Shown: positions 1 through 7,239, counted from the stretch's first letter. The stretch: DNA of 17,787 bases from Treponema sp. (GCA_009784995.1 WQXE01000026.1:1-17787); one strand, 5' to 3'. The notes: generated by a model from the letters alone, not told the origin. Program-made: numbers and translations.

Positions 1-318
1 ATAATCAGTGGCTCCGTGTTTTAACGCTTCTATTACGTTAAACTTGGCAGCCTCACTGGTTACCATAATAATGGGTAAATCTTTGTACTGATCCATTGCC
101 CTAACCTGTTTGAGGAAATCAATCCCCGACAATCTTGGCATATTCCAGTCAAGCAGAATCAGATCTACACTTTGTGTTTCAAGTAGCGCTAATGCTTCTT
201 CACCATCTTTCGCTTCAATGAAGTTACAAGCAGTGTCTACCCCCGAGAAGACACCTTTTACAGTGTTCCTCATAATTCTAGAGTCGTCAACAACCATAAT
301 TGTTACACCGGCAGGCAT
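1..318 (-). CDS. CheY-like response regulator, receiver domain (3' end outside window)
   Basis: This encodes a single receiver (REC) domain, of which 106 residues are visible before the window edge. The acidic pocket is VVDDSR with D11 and D12, the phospho-acceptor is D57 in LLDWNMP, and the conserved hydroxyl residue is T87 in IIMVTSE. This numbering matches that of classical CheY, so the protein is probably a stand-alone receiver of about 120 residues. The conserved Lys near position 109 would lie just beyond the edge. The start ATG at 318 is preceded by a strong GGAGG Shine-Dalgarno sequence 4-5 nt upstream. Its role is inferred: it receives phosphate from a histidine kinase such as CheA and signals by protein contact in the cytoplasm, most likely in chemotaxis or motility. 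The missing C-terminus could in principle carry an output domain, so chemotaxis is not proven. Confidence 0.9.
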   Translation of the reverse strand, partial: MPAGVTIMVVDDSRIMRNTVKGVFSGVDTACNFIEAKDGEEALALLETQSVDLILLDWNMPRLSGIDFLKQVRAMDQYKDLPIIMVTSEAAKFNVIEALKHGATDY

Positions 319-338
319 AGAACCTCCTTACATATACT

Positions 339-344
339 ATTATA
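339..344 (-). promoter_or_regulatory. candidate -10 box for the CheY-like gene
   Basis: On the minus strand a TATAAT hexamer lies 20 nt upstream of the ATG at 318, which would leave a leader of about 14 nt containing the GGAGG ribosome site. The surrounding bases are almost all A/T and I see no convincing -35 box, so this rests on a match to a consensus that is cheap in AT-rich DNA. Confidence 0.35.
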
Positions 345-406
345 TATAATGATACTATACAATTACTTAAAAAGGAAGTAAAACATTCAAAAATTTAACA
401 AATTTT

Positions 407-2005
407 TCACCTAATTTCATATCTCCACGAAATTCCGCAGTTCCACCTGTTGGGAAAATCATCAGAAGCGGCTTTTATACTTAATCTGCCCTGTTTTATA
501 CGAGCTGAAGCATTGATGGAAAAGTCCCATTTGTCATCCTTTTCCGGGAATGATGTATAACCAATCTTTGATCTGAATTGATAAATCCCTGGCGACCAGG
601 TAAATTCGCATCCAACTGAGCCTGATTCAAGCGTCCAGGGAGAATCAAAAATAGGATAAAACGAAGCGTTTTCTGACGCGGACATCAATTTTATCGAACC
701 GGAAAGATTTACTCCAAGTAAGTTGTTTGTAAGAAAATAATTGTTTAAAAAACTGCCCGGATTTAAGCTTTTTTTGCCGGTTTGCCCCATATTTAGTCTA
801 AACCCAAAATTTCCCGAAAAGACATCTGTTATTTTTTGAGGATTCACAGCGTTTCGTTCAGCCGATAAAGAAATTCTTGTAAAACGGAAAAAATCGTTTC
901 GGCTTCGCGCCGGAGAAGGAAAACGGTAGTAAAAACCGGTTGAGCTGCGGTTAAAATCCTCGTTTAAACCCGATCCTCTTAATACGGTATTTATCCTAAA
1001 TAGCTCATTATATCTGCCTTTCCATTCTATTTTATAAGCGTTTCTAAAACCTTCGCTTAAGATTGAGCCGTCCCTGTTAACAAAACGTTCTCCCGAACCG
1101 TCTATCGCGAAGGAAATTAATAAAGGACGATCTCTTTCCCCTATAGGCAAAGACGGCGAAAATGAAACCCCTAAATTGGCGTATATATCCATACCCCAGG
1201 CGAAAATATCCGATACGGCGAAATCTGAACTAATTGAAAAATCGGGATTTGTAAAAAGTAAACCCGCCGAGTATAAATTAAAATCACGCTGAGGTAGTGG
1301 GGGAGGGTCTGTAAACCAGGTATTGTTTTTTGTGGGAGGCAGCGTTTTTCCTGTATAAAATACTTCCAAAAGCAGGTTTGTTTTATCAGCTAAGGTAAAA
1401 TCCAATCCACCCGACAAAGCCGGGGCAAATGAATCTATATACGTTTGAAAAGATAAAAACCCCTTAAATTTTACATCTTGAAATATATCGATATAAGGAC
1501 TGTTTAAATAAAGGTAAATTTCATCTTCTTTTGTACTGGAAGCCGCTGTTTTTATATCAGACAAAACAGGATTGTGGTTTTCCGCGTATGGCGGCGATCT
1601 TATCCAGGGATTGCGGATCCTGGCTGGCAACCCCCATTCATCAAGAACGCCGTATAAAAGCCTTGAACCTGTGTCCTTGTGATATAAACCCATTGTTAAA
1701 TTTGTTATCCATTTTTCCGGATCGCCCCAAATTTCTTTCCACGAGAGCGTGTCATGTTCAAAGGTTAATGGACGTCTGTCAAGAATTTGAGTTCGTAAAG
1801 TAATGTCTAATGGAAGGAAATCTATTTTGAAATCCGCGCGATTATTAAGAGTTCCTCTTAGGGGAGTTGAGACAGATTCCTCCCATGAGCCGAGCCATAA
1901 AAAGTTCCAATTAAATAAATCTTCTGCCGTCTTATTGGAACCGTCAGACGCGAAGATTGCCCAAGCGTTTAATAGCGCGGCGGCAAAAATTATTAAGTTT
2001 TTCAT
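407..2005 (-). CDS. exported, probably outer-membrane beta-barrel protein of unknown function
   Basis: I do not recognise the family. From the ATG at 2005 the protein is 532 residues and begins with a typical signal peptide (MKNLIIFAAALLNAWAIFAS, Lys then a hydrophobic stretch, cleavage after about residue 20). In-frame ATGs at 2026 and 2038 would add 7 or 11 residues; none of the three has a strong Shine-Dalgarno, and 2005 is chosen because it puts the signal peptide at the N-terminus. The mature protein is rich in aromatic residues and in alternating polar/hydrophobic strands with Gly, Asn and Ser turns, and it ends in WNCGISWRYEIR, a beta-strand-like C-terminus. There is no internal hydrophobic helix. 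These traits suggest an outer-membrane barrel or surface protein of spirochaete type. It is divergent from the glucosidase gene, with 98 nt between the two chosen starts; a role in sugar uptake is conceivable but unsupported. Confidence 0.7.
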   Translation of the reverse strand: MKNLIIFAAALLNAWAIFASDGSNKTAEDLFNWNFLWLGSWEESVSTPLRGTLNNRADFKIDFLPLDITLRTQILDRRPLTFEHDTLSWKEIWGDPEKWITNLTMGLYHKDTGSRLLYGVLDEWGLPARIRNPWIRSPPYAENHNPVLSDIKTAASSTKEDEIYLYLNSPYIDIFQDVKFKGFLSFQTYIDSFAPALSGGLDFTLADKTNLLLEVFYTGKTLPPTKNNTWFTDPPPLPQRDFNLYSAGLLFTNPDFSISSDFAVSDIFAWGMDIYANLGVSFSPSLPIGERDRPLLISFAIDGSGERFVNRDGSILSEGFRNAYKIEWKGRYNELFRINTVLRGSGLNEDFNRSSTGFYYRFPSPARSRNDFFRFTRISLSAERNAVNPQKITDVFSGNFGFRLNMGQTGKKSLNPGSFLNNYFLTNNLLGVNLSGSIKLMSASENASFYPIFDSPWTLESGSVGCEFTWSPGIYQFRSKIGYTSFPEKDDKWDFSINASARIKQGRLSIKAASDDFPNRWNCGISWRYEIR

Positions 2006-2094
2006 GCTCTTATATGGCGCAGACATGCTGTTTTGCATGACCGAAAATGGAAAAAATTGAAAAATATTTGTAATTATGATAATCTTTTATGTTT

Positions 2095-2100
2095 GGAGGG
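2095..2100 (+). promoter_or_regulatory. ribosome binding site that sets the glucosidase start
   Basis: GGAGGG lies 3 nt before the ATG at 2104. An upstream in-frame ATG at 2089 would have this site inside its own coding sequence and no Shine-Dalgarno before it. Family members also start close to the WWK-x-x-x-VYQIYPRSF block, which supports 2104. Confidence 0.7.
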
Positions 2101-2103
2101 CTT

Positions 2104-3801
2104 ATGTGGTGGAAAGATTGTATTGTTTATCAAATTTATCCGCGTAGTTTCCAGGATTCCGCGGAAACACAATTTCCAAACGATGGTATTGGCGATATTC
2201 CCGGCATTATTTCGCGTCTTGATGAAATCAAGGAGCTTGGCGTTGGAATTATTTGGCTTTCGCCCGTTTATAAATCTCCCGATGCCGATAACGGCTACGA
2301 CATAAGCGACTATTATTCGATTGATCCAAAATTTGGAACAATGGCAGATATGGACAGGCTTTTCGCCGAAGCGAAAAAACGCGGGCTGCGGATAATTATG
2401 GATCTTGTAATAAACCACACCTCCGACGAACATGAATGGTTTCAGGAAAGTTTAAAACCGGGAAGTCCTTACAGGGATTATTATTTTTGGTATCCCGGTA
2501 AGTTAAATATTTTCCGACGATTAAGACCGCCTAATAACTGGACCGGTTTTTTTGGAGGTGAAACCTGGGAGTTTAATGATGATACAAGAGAATATTACCT
2601 TCATTTGTTTGATAAAAAACAACCTGATTTAAATTATAAAAATCCAAAGGTGATAGAAGAAGTTAAAAACATTATGCGCTTCTGGCTTGATAAGGGAGCG
2701 TCGGGTTTTCGCTGCGATGTTATTAACATCATTTATAAAACAAGCCTTGATGACGGTAAAAAAAGCCTGGTTGTGCAGGGTCTTGAACATTACAAATCTC
2801 AGGAAGGAAACCATGAGATTTTGCGCGTATTACGCCGTGATGTTTTGTCTCATTATGATTGTTTTACAGTGGGAGAAACTGTATTTGTCGATTTAAAAGA
2901 CGCGAAACTTTTATGTGACGAAAACCGAAAAGAACTTGATATGCTTTTCTTTTTTGATCATTTGGAAGTTGACAGGCGGATCGCTCGATTCATTCCAAAG
3001 AAGTTCCGCGCCAAAAAATTGTTTAAAGTAATTACAAAATGGCAGCAGGGTCTTGAATGGAATGCCGTGTATTTGGAAAACCACGATCAAACAAGAATTG
3101 TTTCGCACTTTGGCGCCGCTTTAAAAGATATATCCTTTGAAGGTAAACCGGGAAATTTATGGCTTTGTAGCGCGAAAATGCTCGCGTTATTCCAGTTAAC
3201 GCTTCGTGGCACTCCTTTTATTTTTCAGGGACAGGAAATCGGAATGACAAATTTTGATTATCAAAGTATGGACGAAGTAAATGATGTGGAAAGCCACGGT
3301 TTAAATAAACTTATGAAAAAGTTTTGTATCCCAGCGTCTTTGCGCTGGAAAATAATAAAAGTTAGTTCGCGGGATAACTGCCGCACTCCAATGCAATGGG
3401 ATAACAGCGAAAACGCTGGCTTCAGTAAAGGAAAACCCTGGCTTGGTATAAACAAAAATTATAAATATATTAATTATTGTTCCCAAAAAAACGATCCCGA
3501 TTCGGTTTTAAACTTTTACAAAAATCTTATAAACACGCGCAAAAACGACAAGTGCCTTGTTTACGGAGAATTTATTCCTGTTTACGCTGACAACCGCCTC
3601 ATGATTTATCAACGCGAATTAATTTTAGAAACCCAAAAAAAAGAAGTTTACACAATCGCGCTTAATTTTTCTTTTGATACAGTAAAAGTTCCCGCGAAAT
3701 TTGTAAATCTTTTGTCAGGTACTATTGTTGTATCCGCGTCAGGAACAAAAAACTTTAACGGAGAATTATCCGCCTGGGACGGAATTTTAGTGAAAGTTTA
3801 A
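2104..3801 (+). CDS. malL: oligo-1,6-glucosidase / alpha-glucosidase (GH13 family)
   Basis: This is a cytoplasmic glycoside hydrolase that releases glucose from the non-reducing end of short alpha-glucans; no signal peptide is present. The 565 residues match the usual family length. It begins with WWKDCIVYQIYPRSF, the first strand of the (beta/alpha)8 barrel. The four GH13 signatures are present: DLVINH (D100 to H105), GFRCDVIN with nucleophile D205, the VGET acid/base E258, and ENHDQTR with transition-state stabiliser D328. QPDLNYKNP and RTPMQWDNSENAGF are typical of the oligo-1,6-glucosidase and trehalose-6-phosphate hydrolase subgroup. Val206 directly after the nucleophile is the residue that favours alpha-1,6 over alpha-1,4 bonds in characterised relatives, so isomaltose-like substrates are inferred. 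A C-terminal beta domain follows. It sits alone between divergent and convergent genes, with no transporter or regulator next to it. The gene symbol is by family resemblance; dextran glucosidase and trehalose-6-phosphate hydrolase are alternatives. Confidence 0.9.
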   Translation: MWWKDCIVYQIYPRSFQDSAETQFPNDGIGDIPGIISRLDEIKELGVGIIWLSPVYKSPDADNGYDISDYYSIDPKFGTMADMDRLFAEAKKRGLRIIMDLVINHTSDEHEWFQESLKPGSPYRDYYFWYPGKLNIFRRLRPPNNWTGFFGGETWEFNDDTREYYLHLFDKKQPDLNYKNPKVIEEVKNIMRFWLDKGASGFRCDVINIIYKTSLDDGKKSLVVQGLEHYKSQEGNHEILRVLRRDVLSHYDCFTVGETVFVDLKDAKLLCDENRKELDMLFFFDHLEVDRRIARFIPKKFRAKKLFKVITKWQQGLEWNAVYLENHDQTRIVSHFGAALKDISFEGKPGNLWLCSAKMLALFQLTLRGTPFIFQGQEIGMTNFDYQSMDEVNDVESHGLNKLMKKFCIPASLRWKIIKVSSRDNCRTPMQWDNSENAGFSKGKPWLGINKNYKYINYCSQKNDPDSVLNFYKNLINTRKNDKCLVYGEFIPVYADNRLMIYQRELILETQKKEVYTIALNFSFDTVKVPAKFVNLLSGTIVVSASGTKNFNGELSAWDGILVKV

Positions 3802-3823
3802 AGGTTTTAAAAATCAAACTTTC
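3792..3823. terminator. candidate shared hairpin between convergent genes
   Basis: GAAAGTTT (3792-3799) and AAACTTTC (3816-3823) form a perfect 8-bp inverted repeat around a 16-nt loop. The arms are the last codons of the glucosidase gene and of mtnP, so both convergent genes would end in the same stem. The stem is AT-rich and lacks a clean U-tract directly after it, so it is a weak terminator candidate at best. Confidence 0.3.
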
Positions 3824-4560
3824 GAAATAACGCCTTTTAATAATGTCGTTACTTTTTCTGCGTTTTCGGCGAAGATTTTGATTATCGCTTCCCAGCTTAC
3901 AGGTTCTTCGTCGGTTTTCCAGCAGTCGTAATCTGTGCTCATGGCAACCGCGGCGTATGGAATGCCGGCTTCGTTAGCGAGAGCGGCTTCTGTCGCGACA
4001 GACATGTTGATAATATCCGCGCCAAAGCCTCGGAACATATTTGATTCGGCTCTGGTAGAAAAACGCGGACCTTCTATCGTTATAACAGTTCCTCGCGAAT
4101 GAAAAGGAAAATTTTTTAAACGGCATTCATCAATTAAAATATCGCGCAAACGTTGATCGAAAGGATCCGCCATCGGACAATGGACAGGTTTGTTTGGTTC
4201 AAACGATTCGTGAAATGTCATTTTCCGCTGTTTTGTAAAATCAATAAATTGATCGATTATAATAAGGTCGCCTCTTTTAATTTCTTCTTTGAGAGAGCCG
4301 ACCGCCGTAGTAGCGATAATATGAGTGCATCCCGCAGATTTAAGCGCGTGTATATTCGCGCGGAAATTTACCTGTGTTGGCGGTATTGTATGCTCCCTGC
4401 CGTGACGCGCTAATAGGACAACGTTTACACCATCTATGGTTCCGTGTTTTAAAGGAGACGAAGGATCTCCGTAGGGTGTTTTTACAACTTCATCTTTTGG
4501 ATTGGAAAGAATTTGCGGGTTATCCAGTCCGCTTCCGCCGATAATACCGATAAATGCCAT
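3814..4560 (-). CDS. mtnP: S-methyl-5'-thioadenosine phosphorylase
   Basis: It phosphorolyses methylthioadenosine, a by-product of polyamine synthesis and other SAM reactions, to adenine and 5-methylthioribose-1-phosphate in the cytoplasm. The 248 residues carry the nucleoside phosphorylase family-2 blocks in order: GIIGGSGLDNP (residues 5-15), the phosphate-binding RHGREHTIPPTQVNFRAN (52-69), TTAVGSL (84-90), GPRFSTRAE (164-172), NMSVATEAALA (185-195) and STDYDCW (208-214). The two Asp of TDYD (D210, D212) mark 6-aminopurine specificity and so MTAP rather than purine nucleoside phosphorylase for guanosine or inosine. The start ATG follows the mtnA stop by a single base, and its GGAGG ribosome site lies inside the last mtnA codons, so the two are translationally coupled. 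Its product is the MtnA substrate, which supports both calls. Confidence 0.95.
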   Translation of the reverse strand: MAFIGIIGGSGLDNPQILSNPKDEVVKTPYGDPSSPLKHGTIDGVNVVLLARHGREHTIPPTQVNFRANIHALKSAGCTHIIATTAVGSLKEEIKRGDLIIIDQFIDFTKQRKMTFHESFEPNKPVHCPMADPFDQRLRDILIDECRLKNFPFHSRGTVITIEGPRFSTRAESNMFRGFGADIINMSVATEAALANEAGIPYAAVAMSTDYDCWKTDEEPVSWEAIIKIFAENAEKVTTLLKGVISKV

Positions 4561-4561
4561 A

Positions 4562-5683
4562 TCATCCTCCGTTATTTGTTTGTTCCGAATAAAGGGAAAG
4601 AATTCCTTTTTCGTTTGCTTCGCAAATACCCCTTTCGGTTATAAGACCTGTAATAAATTTCGCGGGTGTAACATCAAAACCCCAGTTTCTCGCGGGTGTA
4701 GAGTCGGGGCAAATTTGCACTGTTTCGATTTTTCCCTCTTTTGTTTTTCCCGTGATAAATCTTACTTCTGAAGAATCACGTTCTTCTATCGGGATTTCTT
4801 TAACGCCGCTTTTCATTTTAAAATCGAAAGTTGATGACGGGAAGGCGACATAAAAAGGCACGTTATTTTCTTTCGCGGCAATAGCTTTAAGGTATGTGCC
4901 GATTTTATTAGCGGCGTCTCCTTCGCGCGTTACTCGATCCGCGCCTGTAACTACCATATCGACCAAACCGTTTAACATCATGTGTCCGCCCGCGTTGTCG
5001 GGAATTAAATCGTGGCTTACGCCGTGTTCGCAGAGCTCCCACGCCGTAAGGCTCGCTCCCTGGTTACGGGGCCTAGTTTCATCAACCCATACATGAACTT
5101 TTATACCTTGATCAAAAGCGGCGTAAACAGGAGAAAGCGCCGAACCGTAATCAACAAAGGCAAGCCAGCCCGCGTTACAATGCGTCAGGATATTTACATT
5201 TTCTCCATTTTTTTGTTCGGAGATTTTTTTTATAATTTCCAGTCCATGTAAACCTATCCGCTTGCAAAAAGCGGCGTCTTCGTTGGCGATTGTCATTGCT
5301 TCAAGGCGCGCGGCTTCCCTTTTTCGCTCCAAAGACCCGTTAAAGGCGGAAAGTGTTTTTAACATTCTATCCGCAGCCCACGTTAAATTACTTGCCGTAG
5401 GACGAGTGTTTTTTAAAAGGTTCGCCGCCAAAGCCAAATCCTTGTTAAAGGATTTTTCCCCAGCTTCAAGCGAGGCTAGATACATACCAAAAGCCGCAGT
5501 GGCTCCAATTAACCCTGCGCCTCGTACATACATATCTTTAATAGCGGTTACAACATCGTTAAAAGTAGATAAATCGAGAATTTCAAATTTAAAAGGAAGA
5601 GCCTGCTGATTTATAATTTGAACGATTTTTGGATCTGATTCCTTGAGCCAGATAGTTCTGTAATGACAGCCGTTAACATTCAT
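4562..5683 (-). CDS. mtnA: S-methyl-5-thioribose-1-phosphate isomerase
   Basis: It isomerises 5-methylthioribose-1-phosphate to 5-methylthioribulose-1-phosphate. The 373-residue protein belongs to the aldose isomerase branch related to eIF2B alpha/beta/delta. Visible blocks are VRGAGLIGATAAFG (53-66, a variant of the usual VRGAPAIG), the catalytic Cys C169 in LTHCNAGWLA, DETRPRNQGASLTAWEL (201-217), DNAGGHMM (229-236), the catalytic Asp D249 in TGADRVT, NKIGTYLKA (259-267) and PIEERD near the C-terminus. The gene is first in a two-gene operon with mtnP. The ATG at 5683 has no recognisable Shine-Dalgarno; instead TGATATAAT ends 8 nt before it, so the mRNA may be nearly leaderless. Genes for later steps (mtnB, mtnC/mtnW, mtnD or an aldolase) are absent from the window. 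Confidence 0.93.
   Translation of the reverse strand: MNVNGCHYRTIWLKESDPKIVQIINQQALPFKFEILDLSTFNDVVTAIKDMYVRGAGLIGATAAFGMYLASLEAGEKSFNKDLALAANLLKNTRPTASNLTWAADRMLKTLSAFNGSLERKREAARLEAMTIANEDAAFCKRIGLHGLEIIKKISEQKNGENVNILTHCNAGWLAFVDYGSALSPVYAAFDQGIKVHVWVDETRPRNQGASLTAWELCEHGVSHDLIPDNAGGHMMLNGLVDMVVTGADRVTREGDAANKIGTYLKAIAAKENNVPFYVAFPSSTFDFKMKSGVKEIPIEERDSSEVRFITGKTKEGKIETVQICPDSTPARNWGFDVTPAKFITGLITERGICEANEKGILSLYSEQTNNGG
4566..4570 (-). promoter_or_regulatory. mtnP ribosome binding site embedded in the mtnA tail
   Basis: GGAGG on the minus strand overlaps the final Gly-Gly codons of mtnA and is 5 nt from the mtnP ATG. The mtnA stop TGA lies within this spacer, which is the arrangement expected for translational coupling. 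Confidence 0.75.
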
Positions 5684-5691
5684 GTTTATTG

Positions 5692-5707
5692 ATTATATCA
5701 TTAATTA
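5692..5707 (-). promoter_or_regulatory. extended -10 promoter of mtnA, copy 1 of a shared 16-mer
   Basis: The minus strand reads TAATTAATGATATAAT, containing the extended -10 form TGnTATAAT. Only 8 nt separate it from the mtnA ATG, placing the predicted transcription start about 2 nt before the start codon. No -35 box is evident, which extended -10 promoters can do without. The same 16 bases occur upstream of the DUF362-type gene at 11341-11356. Confidence 0.5.
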
Positions 5708-5801
5708 ACTTTTTATGATATTAACTGCCACATTTATAGACAGACATTAAAGAGCTTTTTTTTGTTTGGCATTTTTGTTATTATTAACCGGGGAGATTAT
5801 T

Positions 5802-6089
5802 ATGCGGATTGACAATCAACTAATTTCATATTTGGAAGAACTTTCCTGCTTTTCGCTTTCTGATAATGAAAAAAACATTCTAACGGCAGACTTACAAAAC
5901 ATCCTTAACGGTATCTCAAAAATAAAAGAATTAAATACAGACGGAGTAAATGAACGGATACATCCTTTTGATAATGTGAATGTGTTTAGAGATGATTTGG
6001 TTTTCCCGTCTTTTGATCGCGAGTTAATTTTAAAAAACGCGCAAGTAAAAAACGATGAATTTTTTATCGCGCCAAAAACGGTAGAGTAG
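5802..6089 (+). CDS. gatC: Asp-tRNA(Asn)/Glu-tRNA(Gln) amidotransferase subunit C
   Basis: GatC is the small subunit that wraps around GatA and GatB and stabilises the amidotransferase. The 95-residue product has the expected length and pattern: two helices in the first half (ISYLEELSCFSLSDNEK, then LTADLQNILNGISKIKELN), then the HPFDNVNVFRDD linker (canonical HPLPLxNVFRED) and the C-terminal FFIAPKTVE (canonical FFKVPKVIE). The ATG at 5802 is preceded by GGGGAG at 5790-5795. A TTG at 5766 is in frame but would add 12 hydrophobic residues that the family does not have. gatA starts 7 nt after the stop. The gene is divergent from mtnA. Confidence 0.9.
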   Translation: MRIDNQLISYLEELSCFSLSDNEKNILTADLQNILNGISKIKELNTDGVNERIHPFDNVNVFRDDLVFPSFDRELILKNAQVKNDEFFIAPKTVE

Positions 6090-6096
6090 GTCTATT

Positions 6097-7239
6097 ATGG
6101 ATAAAGATATAAAGGTTGCTTTAAAAGATAATATTTCTACCGCGGGGATTAAAACCACAAACGCTTCCAAAATGCTGGAAAACTATATACCTGTGTTTAA
6201 CGCCGCTATTGTTGAAAAACTGGAAAGCGCTGGTTTTGTGATAGCGGGAAAATTTAACATTGATGAACTTGCTTTGGAACAAGTATCTTTAGCGGTTGGC
6301 ACCGATAGCGGCGGCAGTCTTCGCAAGGCTTGTTCTTTTTGCGGCGTTACAGGATTCATTCCAACTTATGGCAGTATTTCAAGATATGGGATTATCGCCG
6401 GAGCTTCTTCGATGGATCAAATCGGCGTAATGGGACAAAACATCGAAGATTGCGCGACTTTGTTGTCGGTAATTTCAGGACCCGATAAAAGAGACAGTAT
6501 GTGTACGCTAGAAAAGCCGCTTGAGTTTGATTTAAATAAACCTAATTCGGCTGCCGGTTTAAAAATTGGACTGCCTGGCAATTATCTTTCCTATAATATA
6601 GAAGAAAATGTAAAAACGTCGGTTCTTGATGCGGCAAAAGAGTTTGAAAACGCAGGAGCGAGTATCGAAGAATTTGAAATACCGTATATGGAATATACGA
6701 TACCGACCTATTGTATTATCAGCTGTGCCGAAATTTCTTCCAATTTCGCGAAGTATGATGGTTTAAAATACGGCTACCGCAGTCCTAACGCGAAAACATT
6801 ATCCGACATTTATAAATTATCCAGAAGCGAAAGTTTTGATTTGGAAGTAAAAAGAAATATAATGCTTGGGTCGTTTGTGCTTTCGTCAGGGCAATATGAA
6901 ACATATTTTAAAAAAGCCTTGCAAGCGCGCTCTTTAATAAAAGAGACTTACAATAAATTGTTTGAGCGTTTTGATTTAATTCTTTCACCTGTTTCGCCGT
7001 CTGCCGCGCGCGAATCTAACGCGGACACTGATGTATGGAAAACATACGAAAGTAATATTTTTACAGCCGCTGTGAATCTAATGGGACTTCCTTCGGTAAC
7101 GCTTCCCTGTGGTTTTGACAAACAAGGTTTGCCTGTTGGATTTCAATTAATCGGCGGCGCCTTTTGCGAAAACAAATTATTTAACGCGGCGTCTTTTTAT
7201 CAAAGCCGCACCGATCATCATAAAAGGAAATCTTCATGA
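6097..7239 (+). CDS. gatA: shortened GatA-like amidase subunit lacking the cis-Ser segment
   Basis: GatA normally hydrolyses glutamine and passes ammonia to GatB. This copy has 380 residues instead of about 485. It opens at MDKDIKVALKDNIS, which corresponds to about residue 70 of typical GatA, and gatC ends only 7 nt upstream, so there is no room for the missing N-terminus. It keeps the triad Lys (K10), SKMLENYIP, GKFNIDELA (51-59) and the nucleophile region GTDSGGS (S74). The roughly 35 residues between these last two blocks, which carry PGGSSGGSAAAVA with the cis-Ser, are absent in frame. Neighbouring positions also differ from the usual sequence: RKACSFCG for RQPAAYCG, and FIPTYG for the near-invariant KPTYG. 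The remaining 300 residues align throughout, up to LPVGFQLIGGAF. The ribosome site is weak (GAGTAGG). It may be a relaxed or structural amidase subunit; an assembly deletion is less likely because two separate in-frame losses would be needed. Confidence 0.85.
   Translation: MDKDIKVALKDNISTAGIKTTNASKMLENYIPVFNAAIVEKLESAGFVIAGKFNIDELALEQVSLAVGTDSGGSLRKACSFCGVTGFIPTYGSISRYGIIAGASSMDQIGVMGQNIEDCATLLSVISGPDKRDSMCTLEKPLEFDLNKPNSAAGLKIGLPGNYLSYNIEENVKTSVLDAAKEFENAGASIEEFEIPYMEYTIPTYCIISCAEISSNFAKYDGLKYGYRSPNAKTLSDIYKLSRSESFDLEVKRNIMLGSFVLSSGQYETYFKKALQARSLIKETYNKLFERFDLILSPVSPSAARESNADTDVWKTYESNIFTAAVNLMGLPSVTLPCGFDKQGLPVGFQLIGGAFCENKLFNAASFYQSRTDHHKRKSS

Noticed and set aside
389..407. AAAAATTT-AAC-AAATTTTT inverted repeat next to the stop of the barrel-like gene
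   Set aside because: The stem is made only of A/T pairs in an A-rich gap, so it is too weak and too easily formed by chance to call a terminator.
2089..2103. Upstream ATG start for the glucosidase
   Set aside because: It has no Shine-Dalgarno, and the GGAGGG that serves the ATG at 2104 would lie inside the coding sequence.
2074..2433. Antisense open frame of 119 codons opposite the glucosidase gene
   Set aside because: It lies opposite strongly conserved GH13 sequence and has no export signal, motif or ribosome site; it is a shadow frame.
5262..5609. Plus-strand open frame of 115 codons opposite mtnA
   Set aside because: It mirrors the codon bias of mtnA and has no independent evidence of coding.
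5766..5801. TTG start extending gatC by 12 residues
   Set aside because: The extra residues are not found in GatC proteins, and GGGGAG followed by ATG at 5802 is a better start.
6097..7239. Calling gatA a pseudogene
   Set aside because: The frame is open from start to stop, both losses are in frame, and the remaining 300 residues keep the family pattern, so selection on the protein seems likely.
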